A stretch of 64,000 nt of DNA, taken from NCBI GenBank assembly GCA_037447655.1, contig JBBHKE010001545.1, positions 144,060-208,059 of the forward strand. Direction: 5' to 3'. This DNA comes from Zygnema cylindricum. Taxonomy: Eukaryota > Streptophyta > Zygnematophyceae > Zygnematales > Zygnemataceae. Below are positions 56,241 to 64,000 of this stretch, piece by piece (position 1 is the first letter of the stretch; every line of letters begins with the position of its first letter). The position numbers were made by a program, and so were the translations under genes. Under the pieces are notes generated by a model. The model worked only from the letters and a program-made list of their open reading frames with translations, searched no databases and was not told the DNA's origin.

Positions 56241-56718
56241 AGGAATCAAATCATCAACGACACGAGAGGTGGAAATGGAATGGATAATGGACAATTATTG
56301 CATATTTAGTGCTTTGGATGTAAATATGAGTGTCATGTGAGTCCTATGTTATGTTTAAGCTGGGTGAATTTCCTAGCGCATTACCAATATTATTAAACCT
56401 TCTCACAAAAAAGTCGTACCAATGGGACCCACAGATCACTAGAATCCAAGCAACAGCGATAATCTATTATCGTCATATCGATCAAATATATCGGTAAAAT
56501 ACCGGGATGATTAAGGATAATGAACTAGTAAGTGGATTATCCATAAGCCAGAAAGATATTAATCAGTTATTGGTAAAAAGCTACCGATGCACCACAATAA
56601 TTATCACCCAATGTGGCATTTTTCTTGTAAATGCTCGCACAGTATCAAATAGTACTCGGATATTTCGAATTCAAAACCTTCATGGAGATCCGATGTAGTA
56701 CAAGGATAATTGTAGAAC

Positions 56719-56924
56719 TACACCGCTAATCGTTTATAGTGTTAGTGTTAATAACACTTATACGGTCACAACTATTTCACCAAAAATCACGAAATAGAGT
56801 AATCACATAATATTAGGACGCGGACTACAATCTCCCACGTAACCTTGCACTAAATTAGTACTGTTAATTATAATTTCGCATAAACATTAATAAATCTTTG
56901 AAACAAGTAACGATTACCGGTGTA
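56719..56924. mobile_element. MITE copy 3 (TACACCG family, about 206 bp)
   Basis: Left end TACACCGCTAATCGTTTA, right end inverse TAACGATTACCGGTGTA. A TA duplication is implied at the ends. Confidence 0.8.
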
Positions 56925-57953
56925 GTGGTGCATATCCTTTTATTGAAAGCCGATATGTACCTTTTTTTTACCTACCGATAATCAGGATTTATCAATCCGT
57001 GTTTCATACAAGCGATTCCTTATTCTGTACTGAGATGTATTACCAACGTCGATTTTTTTTTAAATCTCCCCCACCTCCGGGGAAATATCGGTTTAAGGTG
57101 ATTATTAATAGTCATCGATAATCAGTAACTATTAATCGGCATTTATCGGCAATAATTACAGAGCGATATATCAAATTTTTAGGTCGACTTACCGACGATA
57201 ACGATATATTGATTATCGGACTTATCGTCGATAGGAAACTTACCAATACAACACTAAGAATTACAGTGGAAGTAGAAAATGGACAACACACCAATTCTGT
57301 ACAAGAACATGGTTGAATTGGCGCTAGATTCATTAAAAGTCTTGACTGCATTTTTACAAGCGTTTAGTGATTACATCAAAGACGTCAGCCAACAACTTGG
57401 CATAAAGTATTGTAGGTAGTAATTCATACTTGAAAGCAATATTTTAGTCACTATCTCGTCATAGCTGACACACTGAATTACCCTCCGGATCATGTATGGT
57501 TTATAAAAGCCACAAAAAGACAATTTTTTTCACTTGTTTTTTGAAAAATAATCAAAAATCTCCACGAGCTGCAAATTATTCTGGGAATAACATATATTGA
57601 AAAGACCATGCAAAGGACATTAAAAATAATCAAACATAAAAACTGTTTCACCAAAAATCAAGAAAGTTCAAGCCAACCTCATTCAGTGAGAGGAATATAA
57701 TTCAGATAACGACAGGAAAATCACGAAAAATCACAAAAAAGTGTTAACCAAAACGGATGATGACCCATAGGACCATTCATGTTGCAATCATTATAAAATT
57801 TTTACACTAACAGAAAGCACTTTTGCCTTAAATTTACATACCACATGCTAGCCCTAAATCAACTTTGCCTGTAAACTCGAGACTGCACTAATTAAATGAA
57901 GCAGTCTCCAGCGTTCCTGCTCAATAACATTAAGCTTCAGAATTGTACAATAC
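56925..57953. other. Intergenic DNA downstream of LHCA1
   Basis: It holds TATCG-rich sequence at about 57100-57260 ending in ACACTA, reminiscent of the hAT-type element at 60288, but a left end could not be found. No coding signal. Confidence 0.5.
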
Positions 57954-59536
57954 TTAGTAAACTCCACGGGGGATGATGACGTTAGCAATGTTGACGTGGA
58001 AAGGATCGGCAATATGGGCTGCAAGGTTGTCAAGGGGACCAGTTCCGGGGTAGATGGCAGCCTGGACACAGAATCCGAGGAAGGCAACAAGAGCAAGACG
58101 GCCTACAGATAAAAAGAAAAGAAGAAAAAAGATTAGAGATTCATTCAAAAATACTGTTTACAGCTGAAAAAAGCAATATTCTGTTTCAACAACACAACAA
58201 CATATTCAAATGTGCGAATAGAACTGATAACACTAAAAACAACATCATATAGCATCCGCGATCAAAGGTATCAACTGCACAAGGAATGTGCGAAATATTA
58301 CCGTTGTTAATTTCCTTGGTTCTCAATTCATCCAACTTAGAAGGGTCCTTGGAGAATCCAAGAGGATCAAAGGCACCACCGGGGTATTTCTTCTTCTCAG
58401 GGTCAGTCTCCTCGTTCCTCTTTGCCTCAGCGAAGGCAATGAAGAAGGCGTTGGCGGCAAGGATGATAGGAAGATTTCCCCAAGGGACAGACTGTCCAAG
58501 GTATGTGGCCTGGCCACCGGTGGCTGCCCATTCCTGGGCGTCTACCCAGTTTCCGAGTCCAAGAGCCTCTGGGATGAGGATACCGGGCTGCCATTACACA
58601 AAATAAACAGAATAATAAGCTCAAGCAAAAATGAGGTTTGTAGCTGGCTAAAACATAATTGGTATCATTAAGCAGGATTAAGAGGACGAGCAACAACAGA
58701 ACTAATGGCCATTACAAAGAACTGCAAAAATCATATGCATGTCATGATGTTTAGCGATTTAATGATTTCATGCGGAATGTTTAAAAGAACTACGTTGATA
58801 CCAGCGACAACAGCATTACCCTACTACATAGCAGTTCATTATATATTGTAGCGTTTCAGGTAGAATACATTCTATACAAATTGTAGATGTTAATGACGTG
58901 TTATCAATACTACTGCTATTCGTTCACAATATATATGTAAAGACTTACCACTGCAAGCATGGCCCATCGGCAGTGGATGAGCTCGGCGACTCTGTGCCTC
59001 TCGAGATTGGAAGGGACCTCTCCCAGTCTTAAGGGGTCAAAGCCATAGTCACTGTGAAAAAAACAAAACACACGGCAAAATTAGGACAGCAATAAGAAAA
59101 TGATGAAGCTAGGCATTCCAATGTTGTAAGCTATTCCAGTTGAATACACCATCAGGGAATGAAATAGAGGATTGGAAGATGGCACAGATTACAGAAAAAG
59201 ACTTTCCGTGCTCTGAAAACTACTTCACGAGGATATTACCGAAAGTAGATGAAACAAAAAATAAGCAGAAGGCTTCCAAGGCGTGAATAAGCTCTGCAGT
59301 AGAGAAGTTAAGCAAATTTGGTAGGTCACGTACGCTGGCTGGCTGCCATCAAGATAAGGAGGCCTTGGTTCTCCTGGAAGCCATGAAGAGCTGGCACGCA
59401 TGCACACTCGGCTGCCATTGGTCACAGGGCTGACACCTGGCACGGCGCTCCTGGCAGGGGCGACGAAAGAGGAGGTGAGAGCTGACGTGGCTGCAGCTGC
59501 CACGGTCATCTGGCTCTGAGCCACAGTGGAAGCCAT
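57954..59536 (-). CDS. Photosystem I light-harvesting chlorophyll a/b protein, LHCA1 type, four exons
   Basis: Exons are 59334-59536, 58949-59051, 58302-58587 and 57954-58102 (stop 57954-57956). Phases fit exactly and introns obey GT-AG, giving 246 residues. The first about 50 residues are Ala/Ser/Thr-rich, as in a chloroplast transit peptide. The mature start has [16 protein letters not shown]. Helix B carries [10 protein letters not shown] (Glu, His and Arg as chlorophyll ligands and salt bridge), the middle has G-G-Q-A-T-Y-L-G, and helix C region has [13 protein letters not shown]. These blocks match Lhca1 best among the LHC families. It binds pigments in the PSI antenna in the thylakoid. 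The start is the ATG at 59536. It appears intact. Confidence 0.94.
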
Positions 59537-60287
59537 GTCTTGGAAGCTGAGTTGATTGACAAGCTCAGGAAATTGATTGCAGTGAGCTTGCTGATATTCT
59601 TGATAGTTTTCGTAATCTACCTTTACTAAATGTTTTACTATGGGACGTTACAAGGATTCCTGCAATATCCTGGGGAGATCCTAGCCGTCCGATCATGCGT
59701 TTGAGTGAAAGTACAGCTGATCGGCATAAATATGTAACAAGCCAATGAAAACGCAACCGTACTCATGCGAGTAAAGGAAAATGACGAGATACAGGGATAT
59801 GAGGAAAAGTGGTAAAATGACGTGGAGAAATGAAATGATTTTATTGGACAGAGGGAGAAGGGGAGAAGACAGGGTGCGGGGATTGGAGAGGGCTACGGAT
59901 CAATCCAATCTGTGAGATTGCAGAACAGCAAAAAGTTTGTATACAGCGACACTGTTAATAGTGTATTCAGAACCGATACCGTGCCGAGAGCATTGGATCT
60001 TTTCAATTAATACTGTGGTAGGACGTGTGACACAGAGAGTTCCCAGGTTTTGACTAACCGTAACGTCCAACCCTTTGAACTTAAAATAAATAAGTTCAAT
60101 AATAGTGTTGCGTTAAAGTACCCAAAAAAAAAAGCCGCGTATTGGCTGAAAACATTTATTTGTGTGGTTGTAAAGCAGAAAGTACAGACTCGTTTTTTTT
60201 TTAATTGGTCTTCACACGGTTCATTATTTTGAAAAAATTGCGGACGCGAGTTCAAATCCCGTAAATGTGAGTGACGACTGTAGCAGT
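59537..60287. other. Upstream region of LHCA1 and intergenic DNA
   Basis: On the minus strand a CATATTTATGCC TATA-like element and an inverted CCAAT motif occur at about 59725-59750, some 190-210 bases before the start codon, a plausible core promoter. A T-arm-like GAGTTCAAATCCC at 60249-60261 lacks the rest of a tRNA. Confidence 0.45.
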
Positions 60288-61121
60288 TAGTGTTGGGTAT
60301 CGGGTAAATTCATATCGCGATAATTTCGATATTAGATGTATCGAATATCGATCGACAGCCTTCTCGATATATCGTACCGCGACCAACATAAATCATAGCA
60401 ATATATATCGCGATATATAGTATTTTTTAAAATTAAATATTTTATATATTGATATAATATGTTATTTTAACGAAAAAAAAAAATTGTCTGATACGCCCCG
60501 TACGACGTGATTTTCGTTCCGTGACTTAAAGGTAGACGCCGCAACATGTAACCGACAAAAAAGTAGAACATTTATAATTATTTGGGGCATGGTTACATGA
60601 GGACGTCTCTGTAATAGTACGGACAGCAAAATTTCTGTATTAAAGAGGCCTCGGTTAACATCGCGTATCTTCTGTAAACAAGTTTTTACATACGTGTTTT
60701 GATTTGAGTGGTTCCTTGTAAGTTGACGATCAAATCTCTAAAATCGTCAAAGATTTGAGAACCGACAATTTTCGTAAGGAAATCCGTTCTTGCGATTATG
60801 TACGTGTACTTCGCAAGTGTACCGCGTCAATGTACCTCAGAGATCTCCTTCACCCTGCTGACTTTCAGGAAAAAACCGTATTTCTTTTCGGCAAAAATTT
60901 TACGGTCACCTTGTCCGAAGGCACGTGACTTTGGAGACCTGTGAAAAATTTTATTTTTTTTTAATGCCTCGATATATTGGCGATACGATATATTGGCAAT
61001 ATATAGGCGATATATCGCGATATTTTGGTTTTCGATAAATCGAAGCGATATACCGATTATCGGATACCTGGAATTCGATATATATCGAATATCGGCAAAA
61101 GGTCCTCGATACCTAACACTA
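60288..61121. mobile_element. hAT-type non-autonomous DNA transposon (about 834 bp)
   Basis: Inverted termini TAGTGTTGGGTATCG (left) and CGATACCTAACACTA (right) are flanked by a perfect 8-bp target duplication GTAGCAGT (60280-60287 and 61122-61129). Both the TAGTGTTGGG-like end and 8-bp duplication are hAT traits. The ends contain TATCGCGATA-rich sequence able to pair. No transposase was found. Confidence 0.88.
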
Positions 61122-61460
61122 GTAGCAGTACAGTATGGGTATCGAGCGAGCGCCCATATAAGTGTAGGGCCTTCGGCACCTCGCGGGAGAGGTCGCAAAA
61201 GTCAAAAAATTTCATACCCGAAACCGACAGTTTTTTTTTTTCAAAATCTGAGTAACCGACGCCCGACCGAGTTTTGTGACGCTCCAAAATTGTTAACCGT
61301 TAACCGACCGTCGTTTAAGAAAAAAAAAAAAAAACCGAATCTTGATTTTTCGCGACTAACCGTGCCCGCTCGTAACCGAAAAAGTACAAAATTAATCAAT
61401 GTACGACGGAATAAGCCAATAATTACGATTTGTCGCGTTCCCTAATATTTGCGAAATGAA

Positions 61461-61663
61461 TACACCGTCGATCGTATTTAGCGTGTAGATATTATTAGAG
61501 TAAAGAAAAAATTAGCATCATTAATTCTAATTCAGTGCCAGGAGACGTGGCAAATTATGGTCCACGTCCTTAAATAGCGTCATTTATTCTATTTAAGGTT
61601 CAAGGGTCAAAATTTAGGGGCGCCGAATTAGTGTTCAACACGCTAAATACGATGGACGGTGTA
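61461..61663. mobile_element. MITE copy 4 (TACACCG family, about 203 bp)
   Basis: The ends are TACACCGTCGATCGTATTTA and its inverse, almost the same as copy 1. The interior shares GGTCCACGTCC with copy 7. Confidence 0.88.
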
Positions 61664-61669
61664 GTGTAC

Positions 61670-62174
61670 TACACCGCGCATCGTAATTAGAGTAATGAAA
61701 AAATTAGAGTAAAAAAAGAGAAAAAAATAATTAGAGTAATTTACTCTAATTTATGTGATATAGCTGTTTCAAAAAGGAATTTACTCTAATTTATGCGGTG
61801 TACTCCAATTTGGCAAGTTAATATCCTCTACTGTAAATAAGGTATTCGTACAGAATCTGACAAAACGTACAGTTTATCGTCACTATGACGTTCGCACTAC
61901 GCCTTTTGTTAAAACGCAGTTACATGATAATGGCATGTATTAAATCATTATTTGTACTTTTTTACTTATAAAAGTACAATTTTGCACGGTCGGACGTCGT
62001 CCGTACTCCACTCTATTTAAAACGAACATATATTAGAATTAAAAACGCTAATTAAACCTTACCTAAATTAGAATAATGAAAAAATTAGAATCGATTACTC
62101 TATTTGATGTGATAGAGTCAAAATTTCGAGCGACCGAATTACAGTAATTTACTCTAATTACGATTCGCGGTGTA
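61670..62174. mobile_element. MITE copy 5 (TACACCG family, about 505 bp)
   Basis: The ends are TACACCGCGCATCGTAATTAG and the inverse ...ATTACGATTCGCGGTGTA. Confidence 0.85.
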
Positions 62175-62234
62175 CTGTGTCAGATTTGCGACGCTTTGTC
62201 GCGTTGCCTAAGATTTGCGAAATGAATAGTGTAC

Positions 62235-62775
62235 TACACCGGGCATCGTTATTAGTGTCAAAGTCACTAATTTGGGTTCTTAAAATTTTGTTTTTTTTTC
62301 CAAATAGGATATATGATTTTAATTTTTCCTTGACGTTAATTAAGGTACCCTACAAAATAGCGTAAAGACCGAAAGTACAATAAAATATAAATAGTATGAT
62401 GTACGGTCGTTGTCAGACCGTACATAAATGTACCTTTTCAAGTGAACATTTTACAAAAAATGAATTAAATTATAGGCGCGCGCATAGGAACGTGCACACA
62501 AAAACGGGATTAGTCTGACACGTAAACTAGTCTGGACATGTACGGATATTTAAATTTCACGACGGCGTACGATTTCTAATATTTTGTACGAATACATATA
62601 TTAATGTATATAATCGTACGGCGAATATTCCATTTTTGCTGTTCCCAAATTAGCATAATGCCGAAATTAGAATGCACCTTTTTAAAAAAAAAATCAAATT
62701 CTTAATTAGCATCAATTACGGTAAATTTTCTTCAACACTATTTAAACTTTGACACTAATAACGATTCGCGGTGTA
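62235..62775. mobile_element. MITE copy 6 (TACACCG family, about 541 bp)
   Basis: The ends are TACACCGGGCATCGTTATTAG and the inverse ...AATAACGATTCGCGGTGTA. Confidence 0.85.
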
Positions 62776-63369
62776 CCGTGTCAGATTTGCGACGCTTTGT
62801 CAGTTTGTCGCGTTCACTAAGATTTTCGAAATGAATAGTGTACTATCGTGTCAGATTTGCGACTCTTTGTCGCGTTCCCTTTGATTTGCAAAATAAATAG
62901 CTTACTACAGTACCGTGTCAGATTTGTGACGCTAATCATGATGTCACGTACTTCCACGATGCCAAAGAGTACAAAGTACAAGAATGTTGGATTATAGGGA
63001 CAGTACAAAATTTTCTTTTTTTTTGGTTTTTTGGTCGACTGACCGTAACCGACCGTTTTTTTTTTCTTGGTGAATCAACAGACCGTAACCGCCCGACCCC
63101 CAAAATTTGGCAACCGAATCCGTTCCGGATCCGGCGCGGGCGGTCGGTTAACGGTCGGTCACGGTTTCGGTTGACCGTTTGCCACCTCTGCCTCGCGGCA
63201 CCTCGCGCCGACATTTGGCACCTCTCGGGATCGGGTACGAGAAATAGGGTTTTGTGTTTTGGGTTGTTTTTTTAATAAATAAAAAAACAAAAAGAGAAAA
63301 ATTAAACCCTAAACGAGCGGTCGCGGACGTCTTCGGCACCCCGGGGGGCCAAAAAGTTGCAAGATTCAG
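62776..63369. other. Spacer between MITE copies
   Basis: Contains repeated pieces of GTGTCAGATTTGCGACGCTTTGTCGCGTT (cut into shorter tracts at 62776-62940; similar ones near 62180 and 62220), then GC-rich unassigned DNA. No gene. Confidence 0.5.
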
Positions 63370-63571
63370 TACACCGCCAAACGCTATTAGAGTACATAAC
63401 GCTAATACGGTGCCCCCAAATTTTGACCCAAAAACCTGAAATAGGATTAATAACTCTATTTAAGGACGTGGACCATAATCTGCCACGTCTCAGGCACTAA
63501 ATAAGAATCAATAACGCTAATTATTTTTTGACGCTATTTAATCCTCGACTCTAATAGCGATTGGCGGTGTA
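63370..63571. mobile_element. MITE copy 7 (TACACCG family, about 202 bp)
   Basis: The ends are TACACCGCCAAACGCTATTAG and the inverse ...TAATAGCGATTGGCGGTGTA. The interior carries GGACGTGGACC, the inverse of the copy 4 interior. Confidence 0.88.
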
Positions 63572-63900
63572 CTGTACATTACAATACAGGAGGGGTTTCG
63601 AACACGCGCGGCTCTGAGTGCGGGACCTTCGGCACCTCTCTTCAGTATGTGAAATTTGCCGTAAGTCCCACACTTACAAGATACCTACCCGGTATCGAAC
63701 AATCCGTAAAAAATAAAATTAAACGTAGTTCTGTTGTGTTTCAACGCTCTACTGTAATATTTTTTTACCGTAGCGTTTGTCCTTTGACTTCTATGATACT
63801 GCCCGACTATCTGAAAAATAATTTTTTTATCTGACGTCGACTGACGTTGGGTGTTTATATGTTAATTAGTGCAACAGGACATTGTGAATTACTTTACCCG

Positions 63901-64000
63901 TACACCGCCCATTATAAATTAGATTTAAAGATTATTAGCGTTTAATAGGAAACGAAAATGTATAATAATCATTTAATCAACTCCCCTTAAAAAATAATGT
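63901..64000. mobile_element. MITE copy 8, left end only
   Basis: TACACCGCCCATTATAAATTAG begins at 63901. The element runs past the window edge. Confidence 0.6.

Noticed and set aside
60236-60265. T-arm-like GAGTTCAAATCCC, possible tRNA gene
   Set aside because: No D-arm, anticodon arm or acceptor stem can be folded upstream.

Overview
The window is nuclear DNA of a photosynthetic eukaryote, most likely a streptophyte (charophyte) alga or an early-diverging plant. Three intron-containing genes lie in the right part: LSM3 (minus strand, about 43.1-45.6 kb), a GT61/EOGT-like glycosyltransferase (plus, 49.2-55.1 kb) and LHCA1, a photosystem I antenna protein (minus, 58.0-59.5 kb). All have GT-AG introns whose phases I could follow by eye. 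The copia primer site also matches the anticodon arm of plant initiator tRNA-Met as I recall it. Ten Ns at 16513-16522 mark a scaffold gap.

The left part (about 1.8-36.3 kb) is nested retroelements. Two diverged Ty3/gypsy elements carry a cytosine-5 DNA methyltransferase (DNMT3-like) domain inside pol, just upstream of reverse transcriptase. Gypsy-1 (about 2.95-15.35 kb) reads zinc knuckle, protease, DNMT-A, RT, RNase H. DNMT-A is split by a solo copia LTR, and RT is split by a full copia element (E1, minus strand, 7398-13864). Gypsy-2 (about 16.5-36.1 kb) reads DNMT-B, RT, RNase H, integrase, and a C-terminal PHD finger followed by a polypurine tract and probable LTR. It is split by copia E2, which is itself split by copia E3 with a perfect 5-bp target duplication. 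A retroelement carrying a DNA-methylation writer and a chromatin reader is the main discovery here. Retrotransposon-borne DNMTs have been reported in charophytes and dinoflagellates (de Mendoza and colleagues, 2018, from memory). Every copy here has stops, frameshifts or insertions, so these are relics, although family members elsewhere could be active.

The middle part (36.3-42.8 kb) is a giant CAT/CGT/GATC trinucleotide-based satellite of about 3.7 kb plus a smaller one of about 0.9 kb. Each is followed by the same roughly 500-bp flank. Between them lies a short minus-strand acidic ORF that may be a gene fragment.

The right part (43-64 kb) holds the host genes separated by small non-autonomous DNA transposons. 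These are a MITE family with TACACCG...CGGTGTA ends (seven complete copies, one cut by the window edge) and one hAT-type element with a perfect 8-bp target duplication. A second degenerate copy of the LINE-like RT seen at 1.8-2.7 kb lies at about 55.95-56.24 kb on the minus strand.
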